Below, piece after piece: positions 8,723 to 17,073 of a DNA stretch of 54,617 nucleotides; positions within the stretch are counted from its first letter, which is position 1; each line of letters opens with the position of its first letter. Source of the DNA: Parcubacteria group bacterium ADurb.Bin115. Lineage in GTDB: Bacteria > Patescibacteriota > Patescibacteriia > Patescibacteriales > UBA12465. A program made the position numbers and the translations under genes. The notes under the pieces are model-generated. The model had not been told where the DNA came from. It was given only the letters and a program-made list of their open reading frames with translations, and did no database searches. Location: NCBI GenBank assembly GCA_002070735.1, contig MWDX01000032.1, forward strand, positions 1 through 54,617, in the 5' to 3' direction.

Positions 8723-9355
8723 ATGGGAAGAAATTTAGACAGTAAATGTCAGCAATGTCGCCGTGTCGGTGAGAAGCTGTTTTTAAAAGGGGAACGCTGT
8801 AATACGCCGAAATGCGCCATGGTTAAGCGTAACTACCCCCCCGGTTTTCACGGGCCCTCTCGCGGTCGCCACAAACTCAGTGATTATGGTACTCAGTTAG
8901 CAGAAAAACAGAAAGCGAAGAAATATTATAATGTCATGGAAAAACAGCTCCGCTTAACTTTTGAGAAAGCCTCAAAGAAGACTGGCGATTCCGGTAAAAA
9001 TCTCTTACGTTTATTGGAGATGCGTTTAGATAATGTTGTTTTCCGTCTCGGTCTGGCTAAATCTCGCAGTCAAGCCCGTCAATTGGTAAATCATGGACAT
9101 TTTGAGGTTAATGGCGTGAAGACTGATATCCCCTCTTTTATAGTTAAGCCTGGACAGGAAATCGCCGTTCGTGCTCGCGCAAAAAAAAGCCCATATTTTA
9201 AACAAATTGCCGAGAGTTTAAAAAAGGTGGAGTTGCCGGCTTGGCTAAATTTACAGGCCGCCGAAATGAAGGCCAAGGTTTTACATGAACCGGCCGACAC
9301 TGATTTACCGACAAATTTTAAGGTGCAGATGATTATTGAGTATTATTCAAAATAA
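8723..9355 (+). CDS. rpsD: 30S ribosomal protein uS4, zinc-type
   Basis: uS4 is a primary assembly protein of the 30S body and forms part of the mRNA entry site. The 210-residue protein starts MGRNLDSKCQQCRRVGEKL; the Cys-x2-Cys pair and later CNTPKCAM supply a four-Cys zinc site near the N-terminus. The S4 RNA-binding domain is clear in MRLDNVVFRLGLAKSRSQARQLVNHGHFEVNG. Position between rpsK and rpoA is canonical. Confidence 0.96.
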   Translation: MGRNLDSKCQQCRRVGEKLFLKGERCNTPKCAMVKRNYPPGFHGPSRGRHKLSDYGTQLAEKQKAKKYYNVMEKQLRLTFEKASKKTGDSGKNLLRLLEMRLDNVVFRLGLAKSRSQARQLVNHGHFEVNGVKTDIPSFIVKPGQEIAVRARAKKSPYFKQIAESLKKVELPAWLNLQAAEMKAKVLHEPADTDLPTNFKVQMIIEYYSK

Positions 9356-9380
9356 TCTGTCAATCGGATCGCTGAGGAGG

Positions 9381-9403
9381 CGCTTCTCGCTAATTAGGAA
9401 GCG
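9381..9403 (+). promoter_or_regulatory. Intercistronic hairpin upstream of rpoA
   Basis: CGCTTC (9381-9386) pairs with GAAGCG (9398-9403) in the 77-nt spacer between rpsD and rpoA. It has no U-tract, so it is more likely an mRNA processing or translational control element than a terminator. Confidence 0.4.
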
Positions 9404-9432
9404 TAAAACTGCGTTCTGAGGGCATATGTTTT

Positions 9433-10239
9433 ATGGAAAATATCGCTTTGCCAAAAAAAGTAGATTTCTTGGCAGGAAAAACCGAGAATGAGGGAGTGGT
9501 TGTCGTGGAACCGCTATATCCCGGTTACGGCATGACTTTAGGTAATTCTTTGCGCCGCGTCTTGCTGTCTTCTTTGCCGGGAGCAGCGGTAGTCGGCGTT
9601 AAGATTAAAGGCGCCAGCCATGAATTCATGACTTTACCTGGTATTCAGGAAGATGTTTTGGAAATAATGCTTAATATTAAGCAGCTCCATATCAAAATGT
9701 ACGGCGACGAGGAGGTCCGCCTGGAACTAAAAGTTAAAGGTAAGCAGCTGGTGACCGCCGCTAATATCACTAAGAATAGCCAGGTGGAAATCAAAAATCC
9801 GGAACTATTAATCGCCTCTTTGACCGAAGAAAAAGCTTCTTTAGAAGCGGAAATCTTTGTTCGTCCCGGCCGCGGTTATCGTTTAAGCGAGGGAACCAAG
9901 AAAGAAAATAATGAATTAGGTTATATGGAAATAGATTCGATTTTCTCTCCGGTTTTAGCAGTCAGTTTGGATGTGGAAAATACTCGTGTTGGTAAAATGA
10001 CTAATTGGGATAAACTTTTAATTACCCTCAAAACAGACGGCACCATCAGTCCCAGGGAAGCTTTTAATCAAGCCGCGCAAATTTTAGTCGATCAGTTCAG
10101 CGCGTTGTTACCTTCAGCTCAAAAACCGGCCCCGGAAATTGAGTCCAAGGAAGAGTCTGTTGATTTAGAGACTAAAGAAGTGGCTGAAGTTGACGCCGAC
10201 GAAGCGGACAAGCCAGCCAAGAAAAAAAGCAAAAAATAA
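9433..10239 (+). CDS. rpoA: RNA polymerase alpha subunit lacking a recognisable C-terminal domain
   Basis: The alpha subunit dimerises to scaffold assembly of RNA polymerase. The N-terminal domain is intact (YPGYGMTLGNSLRRVLLSSLPGAAV; FMTLPGIQEDVLEIMLNIK; VRPGRGYRLSEGTKKEN; the C-terminal part around INWDKL-like TNWDKLLITLKTDG). After about residue 228 the sequence is an acidic Glu/Asp/Val linker ending KPAKKKSKK. The helix-hairpin-helix alphaCTD of a normal 310-330-residue RpoA, which binds UP elements and activators, is not visible. The stop is followed by rplQ 23 nt later. Confidence 0.95.
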   Translation: MENIALPKKVDFLAGKTENEGVVVVEPLYPGYGMTLGNSLRRVLLSSLPGAAVVGVKIKGASHEFMTLPGIQEDVLEIMLNIKQLHIKMYGDEEVRLELKVKGKQLVTAANITKNSQVEIKNPELLIASLTEEKASLEAEIFVRPGRGYRLSEGTKKENNELGYMEIDSIFSPVLAVSLDVENTRVGKMTNWDKLLITLKTDGTISPREAFNQAAQILVDQFSALLPSAQKPAPEIESKEESVDLETKEVAEVDADEADKPAKKKSKK

Positions 10240-10262
10240 GCCTTTATAAATATCCTTAATAT

Positions 10263-10613
10263 ATGCGTCACAGAAACACTAATAAAATTCTAGATCGGAA
10301 AAAGGGACCACGCGAGTTAATGCTCCGAAATCTTGCCTCCAGCATTTTGATTTACGAAAAAGTGAAGACCACTAAAGCGAAGGCTCAAGCCGTTCGTCCT
10401 TTGGTTGAAAGAATGATTACGGCCGCTAAAGCCGGTGATTTAAACGCCCGTCGCGGACTTATTAAAGTTTTATTACAGAAAAATGCGGTGAAAAAATCAA
10501 TGGAAGTTTTGGGCCAGCGTTATCAGAATCATCCTGGTGGTTATACCCGTATAACCAAACTTGGTCCGCGTCCGGGAGACGGCGCAGAAATGGTTCAGAT
10601 TGAACTTGTTTAA
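10263..10613 (+). CDS. rplQ: 50S ribosomal protein bL17
   Basis: bL17 lines the region around the exit tunnel. The 116-residue protein starts MRHRNTNKILDRKKGPRELML and contains the family's LASSILIYEKVKTTKAKAQAVRPLVERMIT helix and the GGYTRITKLGPRPGDGAEM motif. Canonical position after rpoA and normal length. Its 3' end is separated from rplM by 19 nt. Confidence 0.96.
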   Translation: MRHRNTNKILDRKKGPRELMLRNLASSILIYEKVKTTKAKAQAVRPLVERMITAAKAGDLNARRGLIKVLLQKNAVKKSMEVLGQRYQNHPGGYTRITKLGPRPGDGAEMVQIELV

Positions 10614-10632
10614 TTTACGCGTAAACACCAAT

Positions 10633-10989
10633 ATGAATAAAATTGAAAGAAAAATCCACAAACTCGATGCTGCCGGCCAGGCGGTCGGACGTTTAGCTAG
10701 TCAGATCGCGATTATTTTGCGCGGCAAAAATAAGCCGGAATTTCTGCCTTATGTTGATGGCGGCGATATTGTTGAAGTTGAAAATATTGCACAAATGTCT
10801 TTTAGCGGCCAGAAACTCCTGCAGAAGAAATATTTTAGTTATTCCGGTTATCTCAGTGGTTTGAAGAGCAAAAGAATGTCTGAGGTTTTCAGTCAGAATC
10901 CGGGAGAAGTTTTGCGCCGGGCGGTAAAACAGATGTTACCCCCGACCAAATTGCGCGACGCGCAAATGAAGCGCTTAATTATTAGATAA
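10633..10989 (+). CDS. rplM: 50S ribosomal protein uL13
   Basis: uL13 is an early assembly protein of the 50S subunit. The start is placed at MNKIERKIHKLDAAGQ (10633), giving 118 residues; the upstream frame overlaps rplQ and is rejected. AVGRLASQIAIILRGKNKPEF, the Y-SGY-like KYFSYSGYLSGLKSK segment and the RRAVKQMLPPTKLRDAQMKRL helix are typical. It is shorter than the usual roughly 142 residues, losing the C-terminal HPH-type extension. It pairs with rpsI as in most bacteria. Confidence 0.94.
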   Translation: MNKIERKIHKLDAAGQAVGRLASQIAIILRGKNKPEFLPYVDGGDIVEVENIAQMSFSGQKLLQKKYFSYSGYLSGLKSKRMSEVFSQNPGEVLRRAVKQMLPPTKLRDAQMKRLIIR

Positions 10990-11000
10990 TCTAACGTTTT

Positions 11001-11534
11001 ATGGAAAAGAAGACTAAAACAGTAAAAGAAAAGAAAGTCCGGGCGCCGAAGAAGGCGGTGATTGAAGAGGTGTCGACTGAATTTTCTAATGAAGAAGAAG
11101 CGAAGAAAAATGCTTTTAAAGATATACCGGAAACAGCGGAGTTTAAGGGGGAATATATTCAAACTGTTGGTCGTCGCAAGACTTCCGTTGCTCAAGTGAG
11201 GATGTATAAAGACGGTAAAGGAGTTATTATGATTAACGGCAAGAAGGGCAGCCAATTTTTTGTCGGTGAAGGCATGAGTATCGTTACTCAGCCATTAAAA
11301 GCTACCGGCCATGTCCGTGATCTTAATTTTTCCATTATCGTGAAAGGCGGCGGTATTACCGGCCAGATTGAAGCTTGTCGTCACGGCCTCGCCCGAGCTT
11401 TACTGGTGCTCGACCCACTACTTAAAGAAGCTTTGAAAGCCAATAAATTTTTGACTCGCGATCCGCGTAAAAAGGAAAGAAAGAAGCCTGGTTTTAAGGG
11501 GGCGCGCAAACGTCCGCAGTGGAGCAAGCGTTAA
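11001..11534 (+). CDS. rpsI: 30S ribosomal protein uS9 with N-terminal extension
   Basis: uS9 reaches the P-site tRNA with its C-terminal basic tail. The core starts near residue 52 (YIQTVGRRKTSVAQVRMYKDG) and ends with GARKRPQWSKR, including the universal final Lys-Arg. The first 50 residues are a Lys/Glu-rich low-complexity extension, giving 177 residues against the usual 130. It is the last gene of the operon and is followed by a strong terminator. Confidence 0.95.
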   Translation: MEKKTKTVKEKKVRAPKKAVIEEVSTEFSNEEEAKKNAFKDIPETAEFKGEYIQTVGRRKTSVAQVRMYKDGKGVIMINGKKGSQFFVGEGMSIVTQPLKATGHVRDLNFSIIVKGGGITGQIEACRHGLARALLVLDPLLKEALKANKFLTRDPRKKERKKPGFKGARKRPQWSKR

Positions 11535-11571
11535 CATAGATATCTCTTAGATATCTCTATAGATTATATAC

Positions 11572-11601
11572 AAAAAACTTCCTAATTTTAGGGAGTTTTT
11601 T
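11572..11601 (+). terminator. Intrinsic terminator of the infA-rpsI operon
   Basis: AAAAAACTTCCT pairs with AGGGAGTTTTTT (one T-G pair) around AATTTT, ending in a run of six T. It lies 37 nt after the rpsI stop. Confidence 0.85.
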
Positions 11602-11682
11602 GATATTTAATTTAATCATGTATGGTCGAAATTTCAGAAAAGAGGTGATTTTCTCGCTCCGTAATATTGCTAATCACCCGTC

Positions 11683-11702
11683 ATTCCCGCGAAGGCGGGA
11701 AT
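11683..11702. repeat. REP/dRS3-like palindromic repeat
   Basis: ATTCCCGCGAAGGCGGGAAT has the form ATTCCC-N8-GGGAAT, the same layout as the Neisseria dRS3 repeat and similar dispersed palindromes in other bacteria. The flanks (CCCGTC and CCAGA) also match the common context of these repeats. Only one copy was noticed in this window, so repeat status is by resemblance. Confidence 0.5.
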
Positions 11703-11803
11703 CCAGAAATATTCAATAATAACAAAAAAATGGAGTTATATATTAAATGTTAAAACAAGTAAATAGGTGATATTATGCTTAATTTTAGCTGAATAATCAA
11801 GCC

Positions 11804-11832
11804 TTGACGCTTCTTGTATATTATAATATACT
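11804..11832 (+). promoter_or_regulatory. Promoter of the AAA ATPase gene
   Basis: TTGACG (11804-11809), a 17-nt spacer and TATACT (11827-11832) precede the gene by 33 nt. The inserted gene therefore has its own housekeeping-type promoter. Confidence 0.7.
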
Positions 11833-11865
11833 AGAGATAGGCATTTGTAATATAACATAATAAAC

Positions 11866-13290
11866 ATGAATAATGATTTGATACAATATATACAACAGCA
11901 GATTAGAACCACGGGAGAAAGAATTAAGAGATATACACACAGCCCCAGAGGAGAAAAATATCCTCAACGTTTTATGTTTGCAAAGATCAAACAGTACATT
12001 GATGGATTTTTGGATAAAACTCAAGATAACAGAATGGTTATTATTCCTGGTTTTAGGGGCGTTGGTAAAACTACATTAATGGCGCAAATATGCGCAGCTT
12101 ATTCAAGGAAGGTGGAAAATATTTTATTTTTATCCGTGGAAGAAACAGAAAATTTATTAAACGCGGGAGTCAATGATATTATTTTTGCTTTTGAAAATGT
12201 TATTGGGCAAAGTATTGAAGAACTAAAAAAACCAACTTTAATATTTTTAGATGAAATACAAACGGACCCTAAATGGGCTATTAGTCTGAAAACTTTATTT
12301 GACAAAACATCAAATGTATTTTTTTGTTGTACTGGCTCATCGGCAATTATTTTACAAACTACAACAAATTTGGTTAGAAGAGCTTTATTTGAGAGAATGC
12401 CGCCCATGTCATTTATAGAGTATGAGATAATTAAAAATCAAACATTTCCTAAAAACGGTTTAAAAGATAAGATACGCCAAATAGTATATTTTTCAAATTC
12501 TGCAGAAGAAGTGTTTAATAGGTTGCAGGACTTACAAGGAGATGTTAATAATTGTTGGTCAAAAATAAATAGACATGATATTAGAACTTATTTATCATAC
12601 GGAACCTTGCCTTTTTCGCTTATAATGCCAAACGAAACAGCGGTGTATGATGCCATATCATTACTGTTGGATAAAATTATAAAACAAGATTTACCAACTC
12701 TTGGAAGTTTTGATCAAGATACTTTGGGCGCTGTAAAAAGGATATTGTTTGCTATCGCAGAAAACGACACAACCAGTCTCGGCACATTGGAAGAGAGATT
12801 CAAAATAAATCGTTTAACTATATCAAATATTTTTGAGGCGCTGGAAAAAGTGGAATTATTGATAAAAGTGCCGGCTTATGGATCAAATATGACAGTTGCC
12901 AAGAAGCCGAATAAATATTTGTTTATGTCGCCGGCAATCAGAATGACTTTCTTTTATTTTACGGGGCAAGAAAGCACATATTTAACCAGACAAGGCAAGT
13001 TGCTGGAAGACTCTTTTGCATCTCATCTTTATCGTGAATTTATTTTAAAAAATCAGGGTTTGGTGCGATATGACAGCGCTCAAGGCGGAGCTGATTTTAT
13101 TTTGCAGATTATGAACAATAAACAGATAGTGATTGAAGTTGGCATGGGGAATAAAGATGTAAAACAAATAGCCACTACCACTAAAAAAATTAATTCTGAT
13201 TATAATTTGATTTTTTCAAATACCGAATTAAAAATCAACGAGGAATTAAAGACGGTTTTTATTCCTTTGGATTATTATTTTTTGATGTAA
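11866..13290 (+). CDS. AAA ATPase with C-terminal nuclease-like domain (DUF4143-type)
   Basis: This 474-residue protein has a P-loop ATPase domain: Walker A PGFRGVGKTT near residues 62-71, Walker B LIFLDEIQ near 125-132 and a sensor-like CCTGSSA. A winged-helix-like middle follows (ERFKINRLTISNIFEALEKVELL). The C-terminus has a PD-(D/E)XK-like layout (GADFILQI ... IVIEVG). This is the arrangement of the widespread ATPase/DUF4143 family, whose cellular role is poorly defined. The gene is visibly AT-richer than its neighbours, has its own promoter and splits two housekeeping blocks, which suggests transfer. A link to defence or toxin-like functions is inference only. Confidence 0.75.
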   Translation: MNNDLIQYIQQQIRTTGERIKRYTHSPRGEKYPQRFMFAKIKQYIDGFLDKTQDNRMVIIPGFRGVGKTTLMAQICAAYSRKVENILFLSVEETENLLNAGVNDIIFAFENVIGQSIEELKKPTLIFLDEIQTDPKWAISLKTLFDKTSNVFFCCTGSSAIILQTTTNLVRRALFERMPPMSFIEYEIIKNQTFPKNGLKDKIRQIVYFSNSAEEVFNRLQDLQGDVNNCWSKINRHDIRTYLSYGTLPFSLIMPNETAVYDAISLLLDKIIKQDLPTLGSFDQDTLGAVKRILFAIAENDTTSLGTLEERFKINRLTISNIFEALEKVELLIKVPAYGSNMTVAKKPNKYLFMSPAIRMTFFYFTGQESTYLTRQGKLLEDSFASHLYREFILKNQGLVRYDSAQGGADFILQIMNNKQIVIEVGMGNKDVKQIATTTKKINSDYNLIFSNTELKINEELKTVFIPLDYYFLM

Positions 13291-13297
13291 CTAATGT

Positions 13298-14395
13298 ATG
13301 GATAATCTAGGTAAATTTTTAGAAGACTTAGACCGGCGGCGACAAGAATTGGCTGCAGTTTTTAGGATTGATGAATTAAAAACAGAAATTGAGGTTTTAC
13401 GCCAACAAAGGGAAGCGCCGGATTTTTGGCAAGACCAGGAAAGGGCAGTTATTGTTAATCGGCGGGCGGAAAATTTGCAAAAAAATTATCAACGCTGGCT
13501 AAGTCTTGAACAGTCGCTAGCGGAGACTAAGGAGTTGGCGCAAATGGCAACCAGTGAGAAAGATAATAAACTTTTGGCGGAACTATCTGATCAATCTTTA
13601 AAGCTATCAGCCGATTTAGCAGAACTAGAGAAGCTGTCTCTTTATACCGGCGCCTATGACGAGAGTAACGCTTTATTAAGTGTTAATGCTGGCACCGGCG
13701 GAGTGGATGCTCAGGATTGGGCGCAGATGCTGGAGCGGATGTATTTACGCTTCGCCGAAAGACAAGGCTGGAAAACCGAGATTATAGATCGCCTTTTAGC
13801 CAATGAAGCGGGAATTAAAAGCGTGATGTTAAAAATTACGGGAGTAAGAGTTTATGGCAATTTAAGAAGTGAAAACGGGACGCACCGGCTCTTGCGTAAT
13901 TCTCCATTTAACGCCGATGGTTTACGTCAAACCTCTTTTGCCTCAGTGGAAGTCATTCCCGAAATACTGCCTAACGATCTCGTGATTAAAGACGAAGATG
14001 TGCGCCTAGACGTTTTTCGGTCTAGCGGTCCGGGCGGGCAGAGCGTTAATACAACCGACTCGGCGGTCAGGCTGGTCCATTTACCGACAGGGATTACGGT
14101 TAGTTGTCAGACGGAACGCTCTCAACATCAGAATAAAGATAACGCTTTCTCCATTCTTCGCGCGCGTTTGGCTAAATTAGAATTAGAGAAAAAAGAAGCG
14201 GAAGAGAAACGTTTAAAGGGTGGCGTGGTCAAGGCGGAGTGGGGACAACAGATTCGTTCCTATTGGTTTTATGGTAATCGTTTAGTAAAAGATCACCGTA
14301 GTAATTGGGAAGACACGGATGTGGACGGCGTGATGGACGGGCATCTTGATGAATTTGTGATAGCTTATCTGCGTTGGCGAAAAGACCTTGTTTAG
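13298..14395 (+). CDS. prfB: Peptide chain release factor 2
   Basis: RF2 recognises UAA and UGA stop codons and triggers peptide release. The 365-residue protein has the anticodon-like tripeptide SPF (residues 202-204), which marks RF2 and not RF1, and the catalytic GGQ (246-248) in RSSGPGGQSVNTTDSAV. The frame is continuous from the ATG: the programmed +1 frameshift that regulates many bacterial prfB genes is absent. Its presence is consistent with UGA being a stop codon. It starts 7 nt after the ATPase gene. Confidence 0.95.
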   Translation: MDNLGKFLEDLDRRRQELAAVFRIDELKTEIEVLRQQREAPDFWQDQERAVIVNRRAENLQKNYQRWLSLEQSLAETKELAQMATSEKDNKLLAELSDQSLKLSADLAELEKLSLYTGAYDESNALLSVNAGTGGVDAQDWAQMLERMYLRFAERQGWKTEIIDRLLANEAGIKSVMLKITGVRVYGNLRSENGTHRLLRNSPFNADGLRQTSFASVEVIPEILPNDLVIKDEDVRLDVFRSSGPGGQSVNTTDSAVRLVHLPTGITVSCQTERSQHQNKDNAFSILRARLAKLELEKKEAEEKRLKGGVVKAEWGQQIRSYWFYGNRLVKDHRSNWEDTDVDGVMDGHLDEFVIAYLRWRKDLV

Positions 14396-14427
14396 ATAAA
14401 TTTTACGGACCGGTTATTTTAATTATT

Positions 14428-14433
14428 TATAAT
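14428..14433 (+). promoter_or_regulatory. -10 box of comEC with leaderless spacing
   Basis: A perfect TATAAT lies 6 nt (AGAAGC) upstream of the ATG at 14440. No good -35 is seen at 16-18 nt, only TTTACG-like sequence near 14402. The spacing equals that at murB and scpB. Confidence 0.5.
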
Positions 14434-14439
14434 AGAAGC

Positions 14440-15927
14440 ATGTCCGCTTCTATTTTTTTATATCTATTTGCCTTTTTTGCCGGTTTAGCCGTTGCTTCTT
14501 TCCAGGCTTGGCCGCCAATTATTTTGATATTTTTTGCTGCGATTGGGTTAGCGTTTTTAAGCCGTCGCGGGCGTTTGTTTTTTATGTTACTAGCCGTTTT
14601 TTGTCTCGGCGCTTGGCGGGCAAGCGTTTCGGCGGCGGCTGATTCGTTGTTAACTCCTTATTTAGGCAAGCCTGCATCAAATTGGCAGTTTCAAGTATGT
14701 GCCGACCCTGAGCCAGCTTGGGATAAGCAGATTGTAATTTTGTGCATGTTGGAGCCTTCTTCTGGAAAATTTAGCAAAGACAAAATTATCGCTAACCTGC
14801 CTTTATATCCGCGTGTTTATTATGGCGATACTTTAAATTTGCATTGTCTTTTGGAAAAACCGCCGGTCTTTGCTGATTTTGATTATGCGGCTTTTTTGGC
14901 GGCGCGCGGCATCGGCGCTCTTTGTGCTTGGCCTCAAGTTAATGCTTTAGAAAGAGAGGAAAACCGCCGCGATATTTTTAGTCGCCTTTTTATTTTTAAA
15001 AGAGAGATGCTGCGGCAAATCAATCAATCTTTGCCGGAACCAGCGGCCGGATTGGCGGCGGCTTTATTGCTTGGATACAAGAAAACTTTATTTCCGGCAG
15101 AAAATTTAATTTGGCAGAAAGCCGGTTTGAGCCACTTGGTGGCCATTTCCGGGGGGCATATCACCCTATTTTTAAGCTTGCTGATTAATCTGTTGGTTTA
15201 TTTGGGGATAAATAAGCGCTTTGCCCTGTGGCCGGCTTTATTTGGGGCGGGCCTGTATGTTTTTTTGACCGGCTGGCAAGCTTCGGCTTTCCGTTCATTA
15301 CTGATGGGAGGCATTTTTTTGTATGCTTGGCGCCGAGGACGCTTAAGTTCGGCTTGGCTCCCTTTATTATTAGCGGGTGCCATTATGTTGTGGAATAATC
15401 CTAATTTATGGCGGCATGATTTAGGTTTCCAGTTATCTTTTTTGGCAATCGCCGGCATGATTGCTTTTTATCCTTTATTAACATCTGTTTTCACCCACCA
15501 CTTTACCCATAGTCGTCTGCGTCTTGTTTTTGAAGCTTTTAGTTTATCTTTGTCGGCGCAATTAACCATTTGGCCGCTTTTGGCTTGGCGGAGCGGGGGT
15601 GTTTCTTTAATTGCTCCGTTGAGTAATATTTTAGCTTTCAGTGTCTTCAGCCCTCTAATGATTAGCCTGATTTCATCGTTGGGTTTTAATTTCTTATTTG
15701 GTTTTTCTGAATTTATTTGGCTACCGTCAAAAGCGCTACTTAATTATCTTTTGTTTTTGGCGCGCTTGGCGGCGTCTATTCCTGGAGCTTATGTGGAAAC
15801 GCCTAATTTTCATTTGGCTTATGTTATCGCTTATTATTTTGTCATAATATTATTTTTTCTTGGGCGTTATTATATTTTAACTAAGCGCCGCCGGTTGATT
15901 TTGGGGCCAACGAAAAAGGACTCTTGA
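14440..15927 (+). CDS. comEC: ComEC/Rec2-type DNA uptake channel protein
   Basis: ComEC forms the inner-membrane channel for single-stranded DNA during natural transformation. The 495-residue protein starts with two or three hydrophobic segments (SIFLYLFAFFAGLAVASF...), has a soluble N-terminal OB-like region (about residues 75-175) and a multi-spanning Competence domain with the signature AISGGH at 235-240. The C-terminal metallo-beta-lactamase domain of long ComEC proteins is absent. The start at MSASIFLY is preferred over an earlier in-frame ATG (14374) that overlaps prfB, because the -10 box lies between them. Confidence 0.9.
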   Translation: MSASIFLYLFAFFAGLAVASFQAWPPIILIFFAAIGLAFLSRRGRLFFMLLAVFCLGAWRASVSAAADSLLTPYLGKPASNWQFQVCADPEPAWDKQIVILCMLEPSSGKFSKDKIIANLPLYPRVYYGDTLNLHCLLEKPPVFADFDYAAFLAARGIGALCAWPQVNALEREENRRDIFSRLFIFKREMLRQINQSLPEPAAGLAAALLLGYKKTLFPAENLIWQKAGLSHLVAISGGHITLFLSLLINLLVYLGINKRFALWPALFGAGLYVFLTGWQASAFRSLLMGGIFLYAWRRGRLSSAWLPLLLAGAIMLWNNPNLWRHDLGFQLSFLAIAGMIAFYPLLTSVFTHHFTHSRLRLVFEAFSLSLSAQLTIWPLLAWRSGGVSLIAPLSNILAFSVFSPLMISLISSLGFNFLFGFSEFIWLPSKALLNYLLFLARLAASIPGAYVETPNFHLAYVIAYYFVIILFFLGRYYILTKRRRLILGPTKKDS

Positions 15928-15940
15928 GGAGTCCCTTTTC
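15913..15940. terminator. Bidirectional terminator between comEC and rpmB
   Basis: GGACTC pairs with GAGTCC around TTGAG, flanked by an A-run and a T-run. It overlaps the comEC stop codon and also serves the convergent rpmB gene. Confidence 0.75.
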
Positions 15941-15955
15941 TTTTTCAGTGATTGT

Positions 15956-16132
15956 TTACTTGTTGTTTTTAGCCATTGTCCGCAGGCAGCTAGTGCAAAT
16001 TTTTAATTTTAAACCGTCGATATTTTTAGTCTGAAGATTAATGCCCTGGCGTTTCAAGGTTTGAATTTTGGAGTGGGAGCGGCTGGCGCCTTTAGTCGCG
16101 CCGCGTTTACATAAATCACATCTTTTAGCCAT
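15956..16132 (-). CDS. rpmB: 50S ribosomal protein bL28, short zinc type
   Basis: The 58-residue protein starts MAKRCDLCKRGATKGASRSHSK and shows the bL28 pattern (SHSKIQTLKRQGINLQTKNI). Cys5/Cys8 and Cys46/Cys49 give a four-Cys zinc ribbon. The usual length is 62-78 residues, so this is compact. The longer upstream frame to 16243 is rejected because bL28 starts at this Met. It is encoded alone on the minus strand, convergent with comEC. Confidence 0.92.
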   Translation of the reverse strand: MAKRCDLCKRGATKGASRSHSKIQTLKRQGINLQTKNIDGLKLKICTSCLRTMAKNNK

Positions 16133-16296
16133 ATGCTTAAGGAAACGGCCGAGAGAAAGACACCAAAAAACTGGCTTTTGGCGGCGGCCGCTATATTTAA
16201 AATTTTGATGCTTAAATATTAGCACATTTTTAAAATTAATCAAGTTGTGCTAAAATAAAGTCATAATTAATTAGGGATAGTCTAAGTTTTTCTTTT

Positions 16297-16896
16297 ATGC
16301 TCTCTTTATTTCAAATTATAGTTTTAATCTTTTCTGCTATTATTCATGAGTACATGCACGGCTGGATGGCCGATCGTCTGGGTGATAATACTGCCCGTCT
16401 GGCCGGACGTTTAACCTTAAATCCTTTGGTTCACCTGGAATGGTTTGGTTCGGTCTTGCTTCCCGGTTTGATGTTGCTCTCAGGAATGCCTTTTGTTTTT
16501 GGCTGGGCAAAGCCGGTGCCCTATAATCCCTATAATCTTAGAGACCGTCGCTGGGGCGGGGCTAAAGTCGCCTTGGCCGGGCCGGCGGCTAATTTTATTG
16601 TAGCCCTTGCTTTTGGTCTTCTTTTGCGGCTTTTACCTTTTATCAGTCTGACTTTTTCTGGTTTAATCGCTTTAATTATCTATATTAATCTCATTTTGAT
16701 GATTTTTAACCTTTTGCCGATTCCGCCGCTGGACGGTTCCAAAATATTGGCGCCCTTCCTCTCGCCCTCAGCACAGTTAAAATATCTCAATTTAGAAAGA
16801 TTCGGTTTCATTTTTGTGATTTTATTCGCTTGGATAGGCTTTCCCTATCTTCTGCCGCTGATTGACTGGCTTTTCCGTTTGTTGGCAGGGGCCTAA
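16297..16896 (+). CDS. Site-2 protease family membrane metalloprotease (M50)
   Basis: This is a 199-residue multi-spanning membrane protein of peptidase family M50. The zinc motif HEYMH is at residues 17-21 in the first membrane helix. GWAKPVPYNPYNLRD and the second metal-site motif NLLPIPPLDGSKIL (Asp146) follow in order. It is the short form without PDZ or CBS domains. Such proteases cleave membrane-bound substrates such as anti-sigma factors or signal peptides; the substrate here is unknown. Confidence 0.92.
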   Translation: MLSLFQIIVLIFSAIIHEYMHGWMADRLGDNTARLAGRLTLNPLVHLEWFGSVLLPGLMLLSGMPFVFGWAKPVPYNPYNLRDRRWGGAKVALAGPAANFIVALAFGLLLRLLPFISLTFSGLIALIIYINLILMIFNLLPIPPLDGSKILAPFLSPSAQLKYLNLERFGFIFVILFAWIGFPYLLPLIDWLFRLLAGA

Positions 16897-16941
16897 TCTC
16901 GTTCTGGTAGATGGCCAAGAGAATCAAATTCTTCGCTTATC

Positions 16942-16970
16942 TTGACTTATTTTTTTGATTTTGATAAAGT
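16942..16970 (+). promoter_or_regulatory. Promoter of the rpsL-rpsG-fusA operon
   Basis: TTGACT (16942-16947), a 17-nt spacer and TAAAGT (16965-16970) lie 155 nt before rpsL. The long leader that follows carries two hairpins (near 16986 and 17074). Confidence 0.55.
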
Positions 16971-16985
16971 AGGCGAGTAATAACT

Positions 16986-17008
16986 CTATCCTGATGGGTC
17001 AGGATATT
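16986..17008 (+). promoter_or_regulatory. First hairpin of the rpsL leader
   Basis: ATCCTGA pairs with TCAGGAT around TGGG, followed by ATTTTGTT. It may terminate part of the transcripts or be a control stem; it lies just downstream of the expected transcription start. Confidence 0.45.
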
Positions 17009-17073
17009 TTGTTATCACAAAAATTTTATTTAATCAAAAGAGAGAGCGACAATTTTAGTTTGCTCCTCATTTT

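Larger units (their letters stand above)
11602..11865. other. Intergenic stretch before the AAA ATPase gene
   Basis: The gene-free stretch from 11535 to 11865 holds the rpsI terminator, a 20-nt palindromic repeat (11683-11702) and a promoter (11804-11832). I see no tRNA and no other open frame. It is AT-rich and marks the left edge of an apparently inserted gene. Confidence 0.5.

Noticed and set aside
13298-13400. Programmed +1 frameshift site in prfB
   Set aside because: The frame is continuous from ATG through the GGQ domain; no internal TGA near codon 25.
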